From NCBI GenBank assembly GCA_958450365.1, contig CAUEEP010000898.1, forward strand, positions 640,001 through 704,000: a stretch of 64,000 nt of DNA, in the 5' to 3' direction. Shown here piece after piece: positions 1 through 12,846 of the stretch. The notes below the pieces were generated by a model, which ran no database searches, was not told where the DNA came from, and saw only the letters and a program-made list of their open reading frames with translations. The stretch is from Mesorhabditis belari. Taxonomy: Eukaryota > Nematoda > Chromadorea > Rhabditida > Rhabditidae. Within the stretch, counting starts at the first letter, position 1, and the number at the start of each line of letters is the position of its first letter. Position numbers and translations under genes: made by a program.

Positions 1-677
1 AATGAGTGTATGTCGAAATTCTTGAACGACCAAAACGGGCCATGAGAGAACAAAATTAGAATGGATGAAGTGATTCAGAAGAAATGCATTAAGTGACCGC
101 CGGAATTGTTTCCCCTTATTCTGTCTATATTCTTCCATTCATCGACTCCTTCCCATCAAATCCCCTTCTCTTTTCCTTTCTTTTTCTCTCATTGCCAATC
201 TTTTTCTCTATCTTGTCTTTTGCCGGAAACTCGACCCCTTCACAATTGCCTCCTAAATCCATCGACTGAATTTCAAAGGATTTTTGAAAAAGAATCTATT
301 CTATCATAATTTGTAAAAAAAAACGTTATAAGAGAGAATTCTTTGAAAAATAAATACACAATGTGACTAAAAACTTGAAGTTAAAGAGTCAAAAAGGTTC
401 AAAGAATCAAAAAGGGAGATGAATGGGAGAAATGCGGTCATTTCCGTTCATTTTCTCTTTCTAAAAGAAACCCAAAGTTGCTCTTTTCATGTCTAGGAAG
501 TGCCCAAACAGACAAGACAAAAGTAGTGTGCAAGTTTAATCAGTTTTTCAAATTAAGATTCATTATGTGACAGGTAAACGAACATTAGATACGAACATTC
601 ATCAAGATCATGAATCGTGATCATGATCACGTGAAATGAGATCATGAAATGACTATCAAAGAGAAGCCAAGTTACAT
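1..677. other. Intergenic, no gene seen
   Basis: No coding exon with usable splice signals was found. It lies downstream of the minus-strand gene that ends at 678, so part of it is probably that gene's 3' UTR. Around 605-635 there is a small cluster of overlapping ATGATC and TGATCA words, locally palindromic. Confidence 0.5.
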
Positions 678-1336
678 TCATCTCCTTTTTGGCCTCAACT
701 TTGATTGAATCGAGTTTTGTGATGGAGTCGGTGATGAAGATTTGCAATGGCTTGAATGAGATGGAGATCTCGATCCTTTGCTTTGTCTTCTCATTTCACG
801 AATTTCTCGCCGACGTTGAGCTTTCATTTGAACGACCGCCTTTCGAGCTCGATCCTGAAATATTATTGGAATAAATACTTAACTTTACAACTAATTACAG
901 TTTCGTTCATTAACAATAACTCACAAATTCCATTTTCAGGAAATAATCAATTTGTTGTGGTTGTTGTTCTTGCCATTCAACTTGTTCTCCGTCAAACAGA
1001 TCCACTTGATGAGTAAAGCAAAACACGGGTTTCTTTGAGCCCTGAAATTTGTTGTCTTGCAAATGTTTAACAATGCTTTTTGTTCAACTCACATCCCATC
1101 TCAATTCCACTACATTTTCGGGAAGTTTCTTGGGTGATTGAATCCATGTATCCCGCACCGAACACCCATACAAACGAGAGTTCTTAAACCACCGAATCAT
1201 TCCATGTTGCCCGAACTGAATTCATTTTTAACAAAAATGTATGATTTCTAACTTCAAGTTATGGATTCATGAACTTATCAAAACCAACCTCACTACCAAC
1301 CTGCAGGAATTTCTTTGTCGATCGGGTCAATGGCAT
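678..1336 (-). CDS. Unrecognised 150-aa protein with basic Ser/Arg-rich tail
   Basis: Four exons join in phase 0 throughout: 1336-1301, 1215-1093, 1041-925 and 854-678, giving 150 residues and a TGA stop. Each junction has GT and CAG-type splice ends. The start MPLTRSTKK lies about 65 bp below a TATATATA box. The middle holds an aromatic and charged stretch (FGQHGMIRWFKNSRLYGCS, then WIQSPKKLP). The last 58 residues are strongly basic, with QRRREIREMRRQSKGSRS and a Ser/Pro/Gln-rich end closing in KLRPKRR. This tail suggests a nuclear or nucleic-acid-binding protein, but that is inference only. No signal peptide or membrane segment is visible and I recognise no family. The coherent phases and codon use make a real gene likely. 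Confidence 0.72.
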
Positions 1337-2743
1337 CTTCAGAAGATTTGAATAAATGTATCGATTGATGTGAAGTTCTGTTACAACCGTAATTCTGTCT
1401 ACTATATATACCAACCCCTTTCCCATTTGGGATCTCTTGTCGAGACACGTTTCCCCATTTCACCGATAAAAAAGCGTTCTTTTCCCTCTCTTTCCTTTGT
1501 CTATTCTCTCATCCTGTGATTCATTTTGTTTCCATCTGCGGCAAATCGGGGGCTCTTCTCTTCAAAAACAATGCCATGCAATATTTCCAGGTCAAGACCC
1601 GTTTATCGATCAGCTATTTCAAAATGTTAAACATACGATAACGAAGCATTACATTAAACGTCTGTTTCTTTAGAATTTAGCAACATATGATTGACCTCAT
1701 ACCGATTGTTTCTAATGTTTGTATCATTAGCGTGCATTTTTGTAACTACATAAAATTAACCATTTATTTAAATCTAAAAAATAACCATTTTTAGTGATTT
1801 TATTGGAAATTCCCTGAACGACTCGTGAAATCCATAAGGTTGACGCCGAAGATTTGACTTTCTGCTAACTGATTTGACTTGTCTACAACGTGTTTCAATT
1901 AAACGTCAACCCTGATTCCTTTTCAGTCAATCCAGGGGATTTCCATTTATGAAATGAAACCACAACAACCAATCAACCAAAAGAATAACTCCTACAGAAA
2001 GAGAAACGGAGATTGGAAGGGAATAACCGATTACTTGTGTTCATAAAGAAAAACCCAAAAAAATGGGAAACAAACGTGAAACCATGAAAACGTGAAAATA
2101 TCAATTTGTAAAAAGCAAGAAACATGCGCATTAACCGCAGCACAACAAAATTGGGGACAACAGGCAATTCGATTTATCTCAATGGATTTCACATTTTTCT
2201 CTCCCAAATCTAGAGCATCACTAACAAGTAGCAAATGTGATATCCATTGAACTAACCGTAATACGTAAATGATTGGAGTGAATTGAATAGTGTTGAATGA
2301 AAGGAGAAGCACCAAAGAATCTCCACATAACAACAACGACACAATTTTAAGACAGTATTTCCAAACTTTGCAAAGATTAATCAATTAGGTAGAACTGTTG
2401 AGGTACAAATTGACAGATTAAATTGATTAACCGATTAGCTGTTAACAACAACAAAGTTCCTACAAAGGAAATTTAAAACAAGTAGATAAATCTTACAGAA
2501 GACTTAAAAATTTCCCATGAAGAGCTATCCACAGAGTTAACAGAAACAAAATCAAACAATGTAACGATAACAATATGTATGTGTTAAATACCGGCCAACA
2601 AAGAGGAGCAAACAAAATGAACGAGTGAACAATTTTTTAAATGGCTTAGAAATGGTAAAATAGGCACTAGCTACTACGGTTTGACAGGAAACTGAGAATC
2701 AAAATGTTTACATTTGCAGAGCAAATGAGTTCTTGTGATCCTC
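1337..2743. other. Intergenic, no gene seen
   Basis: Apart from the TATA box near 1405 no gene was found. Two open frames on the minus strand (about 1973-2384) lack codon character, a plausible start context and family resemblance. The part nearest 2743 should contain the 3' UTR of the next minus-strand gene. Confidence 0.45.
1399..1411 (-). promoter_or_regulatory. TATA box of the 678-1336 gene
   Basis: The minus strand reads GGTATATATAGTAG about 65 bp upstream of the start codon at 1336. It is the best core-promoter match near this gene. Assignment is by position and motif only. Confidence 0.5.
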
Positions 2744-5700
2744 TCAGTGGTGGTTGGTTGTTGTTTTTGGACTGGGGCTCGACTGGGCAACCCACGACTT
2801 TGTCTTTGGAACCCGTTGCATCTAAAAAAGTAAATAAAAAGCTATTGTTAAATCTGTAGTTAGTTTATGGAGGAATATAATGAAAATAAACCTTGCTAGG
2901 GTCAGCAGATTTGGCAAGGCCCATATTCATCAACATCCAATCGACGCGCAGTGGATGCTGAATGCAAATAATTTTAAAAGTTATATAACTATGCAAGTTT
3001 ATGTATATAAAAATTTACCGGGTTGTTGCCGTCTGGAATGGAAAGCTCAACAAAGGGCACATGGTCCTCGACATGATACCCGACGATGTGTGCCTCAATC
3101 ACTTTTCCGTGCGTCACTTCTTTTAGCATTTGATATGCTTCAGTAGACCACGTCCAGGTACCTAAAAATTAAGAATTCATCGAAGGACTTGTCATATTTC
3201 CCGGGACCACCATTTTAATATAGGAACGTGCACTGACAACCACCAAAACACAATAAACTTACACTTTGAGTTTGACTTTCTAACTGCTGCTAAAACACTC
3301 GTTAACGTTTTCGTGATATAATAATACACATAATAAATTTAAGAAGTTACATTTAACTTACCATCGACAGGTTGAACATTTGCCAGATAACATTCGACAG
3401 CTTGGAATGGAAGTGACATCAAATCAGTGCGAATTTGCCGAAGAATCTCCCTCTTGACTTTCAAATAGCCACCATAGTCCACAAAACGAATCAGAACCTA
3501 AACCAAAGTTATTAGATAAGTGTATGCTGTAAAAAATACCTCGTCTGTGTCTTCAAAATAGTTGACAGTCAAAGCGCGGAACCAGGCTTGCAGAACCGGT
3601 GCTGCACAAAGTACTCCGGCTGAAATGAAATTTTATTAATGTTTTTAAAAACATTAATAAAAATGCTTACTTGAACAATTCTCCTTGGGTATTGTTGGTG
3701 TGTCCGTGCTTTGAGTGTAAATTTGAAGCATATATCTAAATATGTAAGATAAACAAAATCAGCAAACATCTATTACCGGTCAAGAAGTGTCAGCGAATTG
3801 AATGAAGGATGTGTGGGCTGTTGCAAAAAGATATGACCCGGATCAACCATGGAAACAACGACGACTTCGGTTGGCACATATTCAGGAAGAGTTAACTAAA
3901 TTAAATAATTTGCAAGACCAAACTTCAAAAATTTACCCATGAAGCTTGAATGGGTTGATCAGTCAACGGAGGATTTCCCGGTAGAACTGGTTGCAAGTTC
4001 AATTCAGGGAACCTAGAAAAAACAATTAAGAGAAATCAGTAACCGGTACTTACCTTTCAGCCGGGAAGCGGTTCCTGAGCATGCAAAGACATTTGTTGAT
4101 CTGCTCACGTTTGCCTCGAACCTAAACAGGCCATTTTAAATTAGACTATCCGATGTTGTGCAATGCTTTACAAAAAATTGGGTGCTTCAAAAGAATAAGT
4201 ACCTGACAGATTTGATGTGATTCATGTTTTCCAGGCTCATGATGAGGTTTAATTTCCATTACGACACCCGTTCTAGTACTCAACTCCTGAACAGGAAAAC
4301 CTTTTTGAAAAATAAATTCAGCAGACCTTGATCGTCTTTCCACCAACACCAATCACCAATCCCACCAATCCATTATGAATTTCAAATTCATACTGAGGTA
4401 CAATCTCTCCATAAGCATTCTGAAAGTTTGGAGGTCCCGTAGCCCTTCCGCTATCCACGGAGCCCTGAATGAAGAATTATCATAGACCATAATGTAATAT
4501 TGCTTACATCAGAAGAGTCAGGTGTTCCTTGGCTATCTCGTCTATCACCCGTGTGTTGTGATTTGTTGGAAATTTCAGTTTCAGTAGATTTTTCCATCTA
4601 AACCATGCATCTTATTTGCAAATTATTTAATTTAACCTCTTCACTCCATGAAAATGGTTCAACAGAATCCAAGATCACTTCCAAAGGAGACTTTTGCTGA
4701 TTAGTTGAAGATGAAGGACACTAAATGATTTATGCGTAACAAATTAACAAGCGTATAACTTACATCTTCCAAAGCCAAATTACTATCTAATTTCAAGACA
4801 TCTTGGAACTTTTCGTTCTCCTAAAATATCAAACATTATGTTGCAACAAATATTCTTTTAACCTTGTTATCATTGATACTGTTCGTCCCCGGCATTTTGT
4901 TTTCCAGATGATCCAACTTTATTGTGTTTGAAAGTTTGCGCTAAAAATTAAGAAACTTAAAATTTTAATTCTTCTTTACCTTTTCTTTCAATGTTTCATC
5001 CTGTGGATTTTTCATGGCAGTGACTATATTAAGTGAAGCAGAAGAGTTAGAACCGAGCTCCTAAAATAAAATTTATTAGCTTTTAAGATTTTATAAACCT
5101 TCAATCTGCTTTCGCTTTGTCTTTGAGCCTGCGTCTTTTGAGCGTATTCTTGAGCATCTGATCCTTCGATGAAAACATTTTTCTAAATAATCGATTAATC
5201 TTACTCGCAAATAAAAGAATACCATCTCCAAATCTTCCAATACGACGTCCATTTTGTTCATATTTTCCTTTAGCTTGTCGAAGATCTTCTTTGTAAATCC
5301 TTCAGTGTCGTCAGCCAGTATTAAGCTTTCAAAGTCTCTCTAAAGAAAAAGATTATCTCAATGAAAATAACGGCAGGACAGGTTTAATTTCGGGATTGAT
5401 TATTTTGCTAATTGTACTTCGACACTTTGAATTTTATAATTAAGTAAAAGGTTTAGATTTAGTTTTCCTAAAGAAGAAAACTCACTGTGGCCTTCGAAAA
5501 AGTTTCCTGTACAAATTTTAGGAGTTGTTGCTCGTAGTTTGGTCCGAAGTTTTTGTAAATGAAGACGAGGCGCTCCACTTGTAGTCGAAAGACAATACAC
5601 GCAACAATTGATACCTCTTTATTATCTAAACAAATAAATTAGGAAGCTAGGTATGACTACGAGTACTTGACTTTTTGATAATCAAATCTTTATGCTAGGA

Positions 5701-6822
5701 GTAATTTTGAGTAAACAGTAACAAAAATCTACATTGAACTCCAATAAGCACTATGGCAATCGCTACTTAATGATACTTCAAAATAAAACTGGCATTTTGC
5801 ATCAAATATTAATGCGTATTCATTTTTTATATAACAGTTGCCTTTTCTGCAATGAATCAATTCAAGCTGACAGTTGTGTAAATAATGCAAGGTTCTTCTT
5901 TCTCAGTAAATTATAAATATTTCCCCAAAAGATCACAAGAAAACTCTCACCTTTTGACTTGAGCTCCAATTGAAACTCTTTGTGCGTTTGTTGGACGTCG
6001 AAGACAACGGCACGCTGCTTGAACGGAACGAGTAGATGAAAGCCTTCTCCAACGGATTCGTCACCTTCTTGAACCCCGCTGAGTCGATCGACGATCACGG
6101 CACGATATCCTTTCTTCACTAAAATTAAACACATTAATGTGAACAAACTAATGGTGTAAAACAAAAAAGGAATCTCATATTTACGCAAAAACATGGAGCA
6201 AGCTTGCTTTCACATTAGATCAAATCTGATGATTGCTCATTTATTCAATTCTACTCGAGTGATTTAGCCGGCAGTGTTTAACAAGTATTAATTGCGAGCA
6301 AAGTACAAACTAATGCTTTTCTTTCAATCCAAACAGGTGAAAAAGTGCATAAAAGTCTGTCACGTGACTGGAGAAACGCCAATAAACATGACAGGCCACG
6401 CGACAAATCCTAGCCAAATAAAAATCAATAGGGTTCTTACCAATCAAAAATTTGATAATCAAATGAACATATGTTTTGAGCTCTGATCTAGCAAATAATT
6501 AGGATTCAGGGCAAGACAGAAATGTGCATGCTTTTATCGCTATCTTATTCTAACTCTCGCAAAATGCTATCAATCAGCAAAACGTGCTACTATTTCTCAA
6601 TGGACTAAAAGAGTTGTACCGTGGTTTGAACTAGGGTCTTTGTCTTGCTCATGCATTTAATTCCCTTTCTAGGATTTAGGATAAGTAGCAGATAGAGAAA
6701 AGAGACAAGCGATGGGACTGACCGTAATAGATTGAGGCAAGAGCGATTCCCCCTCCAAGAGCGACGGCAGCAAGTGGGATTCCAAATCTCCTAGCCAAAC
6801 TCTTCTGCACGTCAGCCGCCAT
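2744..6822 (-). CDS. SPFH/prohibitin-like + KH + Tudor protein (AKAP1-type)
   Basis: Twenty-one exons join without a stop into 2052 nt (683 aa): 6822-6723, 6118-5951, 5625-5486, 5339-5223, 5182-5099, then 16 short exons to 2744. Residues 1-33 are MAADVQKSLARRFG followed by a hydrophobic segment, like the prohibitin N-terminal anchor. Residues 34-203 follow the SPFH order: RAVIVDRLSGVQ, VGEGFHLLVPF, RAVVFDVQ, RLVFIYKNFG, then a charged helix with AQEYAQKTQAQRQ. Residues 204-333 are a polar linker. Residues about 357-425 form a KH domain with the loop GVGG at 372-375. About 500-595 is a Tudor domain (LQAWFRAL, FVDYGG, LMSLPFQAVECYLANVQP). KH plus Tudor is the C-terminal design of AKAP1, which binds RNA at the outer mitochondrial membrane. 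The prohibitin-like N-terminus is unexpected. Intron 1 is 604 bp. Two adjacent genes are possible, but all exons between are phase 0 with open frames. Confidence 0.85.
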
Positions 6823-7574
6823 CAACTCGAACCCTTCTCTTTTCTCCGTGTTGCTCTTTTGCGATCACAAAGTCGATCGCAATCGTGAGCAAAGAGCGCT
6901 AGTTGGCGTCCACCTAGGCTGAATTTGTAATTTTGAAAAATCTTTGAATAACAAGAAAATATTGCGTAACCCTCAAAAGGGGTAACATTGCACAAGGGGG
7001 TCCTAGAAACCAGACGAGAGAGTGGGAAAAGAGAGCAAAAAAAACAGTCAATACGGGGCGGAAAGAAATGAAAACGTTTCAGCCTGTTAGAGCCAAAAGT
7101 CCATCAAATACGAAAAAGAGCACAAAATATTGAAGGCAGTTTGCGAAACTGCTCAAAATAAAAATGCGAGTTCTAGAAAATTTATTTTTCAATAAACACT
7201 CATTAGCTCTTGAGTACTTTATAGCAGAGCACCGGAAAAAGAAAAGTGAGTGATAGATTGCAAAATTTACAGTGAGCTGTTGAAACCACAAAATAGAATT
7301 CTAGCATACTGTAACAAATCACAAAGAAGTAAGACGTAAAAGGTTAAATAAATGACTATTCGGTTAGAATTACTCGTTTTCTATTGAATGGGTATTGATT
7401 GGTAAGTAGACGGCAAACTCACAGAATCATTTGGAAGGAAATCATGGAAATTATGATGAACAATACGGAGATTTTTATCACAGACTACTACTCCTGGAGA
7501 ACACAAATGGCAAAATCACAAAAGCGCTAACATAATATGTAAACTAGCCTAGGTATGTATATCTTCTATCAAAC
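6823..7574. other. Intergenic, no gene seen
   Basis: It separates the start of the SPFH-KH-Tudor gene from the end of the carrier gene on the same strand. It should contain the promoter of the first and the 3' UTR of the second. At about 750 bp it is long for a nematode operon spacer, so the two are probably transcribed separately. Confidence 0.45.
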
Positions 7575-8840
7575 CTACTTAAAGTATCCAAAGTTTAGTC
7601 TTAGTTGTTCAAAAAGGACAAAAGTAAGAACGGTGTGCGGGGCGAGACGAACCCATGCAGGAACAAATCCCTTGAAAAAACCGGCTGGCCCGAGCTTTGC
7701 TGTGAACACGAAGCAGTCCATAATGCTCTAAAATATAAATAGATTATGCTTGTCTATCAAGTAAATCTTTCGCACTTAAAACAAACATTCCTAATATTTC
7801 TAAATTACCTTAAACTGCCCGGGAGAAGCGTTCATCATTCTTGTCTTCAGCACATCCATAGGCTGTGTCATCAAGGTAGCAATTGATGCCTGTAAATGAA
7901 AAATTAATGGTGAAACAATCTAATTTTTAACTAACCGCGGTAATAGACGCCGCAAAATGAGTAGCCAAGTTGTCTTGAGCCAATCCCGATGCGAGAATCG
8001 TCTGTTTGATCTGGTCGTAGAAAGCAAGTTGTCCGATAGTCATCAAAATTGCTCTTGATGTAGCCATTGTTGCCCCCCCGAACAATCGCGCTATGCCTAA
8101 AAATCCAAATATTTCGTCTTAATTTAATTACGTACCTTCTTCACGAATGATTCTTAGGACTCCATCTAATGCGTGTTTGTAATTTCTTCTTTCAGCAGGA
8201 GGCAACTAAAATTAAAACTGCTAAGAGTTTTGATCAAAGCCAACCTTGACATCATTTTGCATTCGAACGTTGACAAGATCGCCCGGAGTTCCCACTAGCC
8301 CGCCAAGTGCCCCAGAAACACCAGCCAATAAGGCTTTTTGTAGGAAAGGCAGGTTTTTATCTAAACAGGTCAAAATTTATAAAAATACAAGTCATACAAT
8401 GCTAACCTGATGGATATTGCTTTTTCAGGCTTTCATAAACCGCAAATCTTGTCGTTGAATAGGTTAGTTGTCGCAGCAATGATGCAGAGAGGCCATTGTA
8501 GAATGCGAGCAATCCATCCGATCTAGAATTAAAAGAACATTTGCTTGACAGGACAGGTTTAACTCTATAGGTGATAAGAATAACAACAATACGTACTTGT
8601 GTAGTTTAACCGCCATTTGTCCGAGTGTGATTTTTCCAGCCTGCTGCGTTTGTAGATGTACCTAAACACAAACTTTACCAATAAAAAAACCAACAAACCT
8701 TTAGCAAATCAAGTGGATGAGTGCAGCAGGCTAAACTTTACAAGTACGCATTTATTTCTATCATTCTTATCACCTGCCCCAGCCGAGGCCAATCCTCCAA
8801 AATACCATCGTCCAATCTTCTTTTCTCTCGGCTGGGTCAT
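7575..8840 (-). CDS. Mitochondrial dicarboxylate carrier (SLC25A10 type)
   Basis: Nine exons (8840-8774, 8730-8699, 8661-8597, 8522-8407, 8360-8245, 8205-8136, 8096-7936, 7889-7809, 7727-7575) give 861 nt, 286 aa, the size of the human carrier (287). It begins MTQPREKKIGRWYFGGLAS, and the next residues GAACCTHPLDLLK match the diagnostic N-terminus of SLC25A10. The three mitochondrial-carrier signatures are at P28 (PLDLLK), P119 (PGDLVNVRM) and P219 (PMDVLKTRM), one per repeat of two helices. The C-terminus LAPHTVLTFVLFEQLR is also family-typical. The protein should exchange malate or succinate for phosphate, sulfate or thiosulfate across the inner mitochondrial membrane. All key proline and charged residues are present. 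The only close alternative is the oxoglutarate carrier, which lacks the CCTHPLDLLK start. Confidence 0.95.
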
Positions 8841-9265
8841 CACTATAAATTGAGATTAACAATAGGCAATAAAAAGTTTGAAAACACGAACATATCAAAG
8901 CCTTTCTTCACATAAGTCTTAATAAGTTCAATGAATAATTTATCGCAGATCAAAAGTGGCATCAGTAACCCAAGCAGTAAACCGTAAAGAATTGAGGATC
9001 AGAAAGAGAGCGACAAAATAAATAACCGTATTATTTTTTGGTATCGAACAAATGTGAGATAAAAAGAAAATGAAATTTTTTGCTGAAAGACAGTCTTACT
9101 GTAAAAAGATATTCAGTTGTCACGGTTAGTGTTTGAAACTTTCATCTAAACGAAATTTGGATTTTACAAGAATTACCGTAAGATCTACAAATTTTATAGT
9201 TAAACTGGGAAGAGAAATTTAGACTGAACATAAAAGTGCGTAGAATCTTTGTTAAATAATGAAAT
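8841..9265. other. Intergenic, no gene seen
   Basis: This short spacer lies between the carrier start and the LMF stop, both on the minus strand. No exon, RNA gene or repeat was recognised. It should hold the carrier promoter and the LMF 3' UTR. Confidence 0.45.
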
Positions 9266-12200
9266 CTAGAATCCGAATAACCATTTAGTGACCCAAATAA
9301 CGGGCACAATGGCAAGAACGGACCACACAAAAAGGGTTTGATCGACTCGAAAAGCCGATCTTTGAATCTTTCCCAAATAAGTAGAGAGTGTTGTCTTTGG
9401 AAAAGTGGTGGGCTAAATTTCAATTTTTTAAATTGTGATTAATTTCCCAAACCTTAACAATAAGCTTTTGCTTTGCGAGATACTCGAGAATTGGCTGAGC
9501 GTTTCTCGATAAAGTCGGCATGTATTCGGCTTGCTTCTCTCGTGTCCACCAACCACTGAAACTCTTTTGATAAAAACTTTTCATTAAGTATTCACTTTAG
9601 TGTTATAACAGTTGTGTATCAATCTAAAATCTAAAGTTTGTGCGTACATTTCTCCCTTTTTCGCATATCGATAGTGATAAAGTTGAGCTCGAGCAAATTT
9701 CATCGGCTCCTCTTTGGTGAATGGATATTTTTCAACAAGACGAACAACTGAAAACCCCTTGATTATATTTAACATAATTCCCAACTTACCATTTGTATTG
9801 TTATTGAGCAAGTGATAAACCATTGAGACAAACCATGGATTCTGTTGATATGTTCCAAGAGCCGCAAACCACATTTGCCAATCAAGTCGTGGTTGATGGG
9901 GCACTGAAATGAAGCTTTTGAGAGAATTTGTAATCCAGGCTTACCGACAAATTGGGGCATTCTATTCAAATTTCCTGGTTTTGCATAGAACTCGATCTCT
10001 TTCCATGGTCCATCAGGGTTTGCCGATCCTTCAATAATCACCTCTGGTCGTCCCTCTATTCCGGTCATACTAAACCATTCAGTTATTCGATGTTATCCAT
10101 TTTTATTCACCTTCTGAAAAGTCCATATGAGCTGACTAGGTGATATTTGCGAGTGATTTCATGTAGCTCTCGAACTGGTTTCGGTAGGATTTTCCCTACA
10201 TTTCCATCGAGGTAAGTGAAAGGAACCTGAAGATTGTGTTCATTTCTTTGATTTACTTTCAACTTACCAATGATATCGCAAAAATGAACCCGCCCAACGA
10301 AAGTACAAAGACGTAATGGATGATATTCCAAAACTCGCCCTTCGTTCTGTAAATTGCGGTTTTTATTTTTATTATGAATAAAATAGTAAGAAGAATTTAC
10401 ATGTTTAACATGATGATCTTTTTTGGATCTTTTTTTGGATCTCTTAATACAGAGAGCCAAAAATCGTTAAACTAATAAAGGGTTTGGTGTTTTGATTGGT
10501 TGTGTCGATCGGATGGGATCGCCATGTACAAAAGGGCCGTGAAAAGGGGGATGCCTGTCAAAAGAGAGAATGATAAGAGAAGAGAAATGAAGTGAAAAGT
10601 CCCCTAGATGGCTCTCAAAAAGGCTCACCTCACCCACTCTCCGCCTATCTCTATTCAATCTCTTTTTTCCCTTTCTCTTTTCCAAAAAGAGAGACATGTC
10701 AACCGTTTATCCCCGTTTGAACACAAGAATTCATTTGACACTTTGAAAAAGGAACTAGGCACAAAAACTAGAGGAACTTTCCAGCAAATTCTTGAGATCA
10801 ATCATTAAAAAGAAAATAGAAAATCTTGAATCAAATTGGGGAAAGATTTTTGTCGACTTTTTGTTTGTAACTACCTGTAAAGAGTGATGAGGGCTTTCCA
10901 GGTGAGTCCTCCAATTCCTGCATAAATAATGTAGCGAGTCGCTTTCTCAACGGCTTGATCGAATTCAAATCGGGAAAAAACTAAAGATGTTAATGAGTTA
11001 ATGTAAGATATTGTTGTATCAAAGAGTAATCTGAGAGTACTGGGCTTTCCTACAGAATGAGACTTGGTAAACTGGTTGTATCGCAGTGTATCATACTAGT
11101 TTTTTCCTGTCTCACCAATTTCTGACTCGACAATCATTCGTTTCCAATCAATTTGCACACCAAACCATGTACTGAAGTGCCACAAACTGAAAATTATTGA
11201 AATTCAAACATTTTCATTGAAATTTGTCAACTGAACAAACCTAAAGCCAGCAATTCCCATGAAAAGCACGGTCTCAAGCACCCAGAAGAAGAAGTTTTGG
11301 CGTTTTTCACGAGGAGAATTATCTAAAGCAGAATTTCGCGAATGATCCTGATCGAATGATCGCAAATTTCTATTCTCCAAAGCAACCAACAAACCATATC
11401 CAACTTCCAGCATTGATAGACAAACTAGTGAGTAGAGAACGTTGAAGAAATTGTAGTTACCAGTTAGCATGATCAAGAGCATGAATTTAATCTGAAAAGT
11501 CCTTGTTCTTTTAAAGTTTTAATATACTTTCAAGATTTTTCTTTGTTTATAATACCTGCGGTATGGCTGCAAACCATCGAATACTCTCAAAAGGCAATAA
11601 AAACATTGGAGGAAGATAGAGCTCGATGTAGAAAGTGAGAGCGACTGAAAGTTTTATCTTGTAAGATATTTCCTTTTACAAACCTGATAGTCTATTGAAC
11701 CATTGAGGAAAATGATGAAAATACCAAGCAATCGGAGTCGGGAGACATTGAGATTCATAATGGACATCAAGAGCTAAAAAAATGACGTTTGATTGGGAAC
11801 TTGGTCTCTTGTTCACCTGTTAAATTCCACCATGTTGGACAGCCTGATTGCAGCTTGACAATACCCGAAGCAAACATCAATCGACAAGCCAACCATCGGT
11901 ATAGATAGATTGAAATCTGTAAGAAGTGTTATATATAGAATTGCTGCCATTTATCTACCTGATCGGCTGGTCCGTCGTGGAAAGACGCGAGAATTGTAGC
12001 CAGTACTCCGGTCTCCAAGAGAAGGATATCCCATTGAAACCACAGGAAAGTGCCTCCAACCTGAAATAATCGATAATCTTAATCTTACAATCTTTAGAAA
12101 GCGGACAAACCTCATAGGCAGCCACATAACTAATCCACAAAAAGGCATACACAAGGAAATTCCTCGTCTTTCGAAAAGCAACCGTGAGTAGACTAAAATG

Positions 12201-12837
12201 GAGAAAGTTTTTCTTGCAGAGAGCCACTCCAATCGATATTCGATGGAAATGAGTGAAGAAATGAGAGACCTCAAGGCCATCGAGATGAGACAAAGAAGTG
12301 AGAGATGAGAGGATGGGGACATTGAGGGAACAAATCGACGCATCACTTGCAGGAGAAGCGATTTACAGTCAAAGATCGACTCGGAATCTGAAAATGGAAT
12401 TGAGACATGGATTTGGGATGAAAGTCGATCTTTCAAAGTACTTTTCAAGATAACTCACCGCATTCGAGTTGAGGCGAGATCGGAGTGATCCCTCGATCAC
12501 TGTAGAGACCTGGAAAGTTACTGTTAAAAAGTAAGCAAGCTTGATTTTATCTTGAAAAAAATCTTGTCCTAGCAGGTTCAATAGTTTTCAAAAGACAACA
12601 ATAAGTTTTCTTCAACGACTTTTCCCAACACTATTTCCCTTTTTACGGGTAATATCACAGTTTCTTTTAATATTTCGATTACTCACCTGGAATCTGCCAA
12701 TACAACGAAGCAAACGCGATAAGATAGACAATGGATTGTCCGACAAGAAGCACTTCTTTCATCTGTTGAGTGGTGAAGATTGTCGAAAGCCATCTCATCG
12801 ATCCCTTCCCCTCTGTTGCCACTTGGTTTATACCCAT
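9266..12837 (-). CDS. Lipase maturation factor (LMF1/LMF2 family)
   Basis: Eighteen exons sum to 1995 nt (664 aa). LMF proteins are polytopic ER membrane proteins; the vertebrate members LMF1 and LMF2 help dimeric lipases fold. Family hallmarks appear in order: [11 protein letters not shown] (about residues 48-58), [102 protein letters not shown], and the end [12 protein letters not shown]. At least eight hydrophobic segments are visible, the last ([17 protein letters not shown]) ending the protein. Length lies between LMF1 (567) and LMF2 (707). The start codon at 12837 is two bases after TTTTTCAG, a likely trans-splice acceptor. The intron between 10875 and 10346 is 528 bp; most others are about 45-60 bp. 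The exon from 12387 ends at 12270: reading on would shift the frame, while GT...TTTTAG splicing restores the LMF frame. Confidence 0.93.
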
Positions 12838-12846
12838 TTCTGAAAA
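12838..12846 (-). promoter_or_regulatory. Probable trans-splice acceptor before LMF start
   Basis: The minus strand reads CTTTTTCAG then AA and the LMF ATG. No cis exon that would join here was found. In nematodes a 3' splice site this close to the start codon usually accepts a spliced leader. Confidence 0.5.

Noticed and set aside
10467..10697. Open frame in the long LMF intron
   Set aside because: It lies between two LMF exons that join in phase, has low-complexity composition and no family resemblance.
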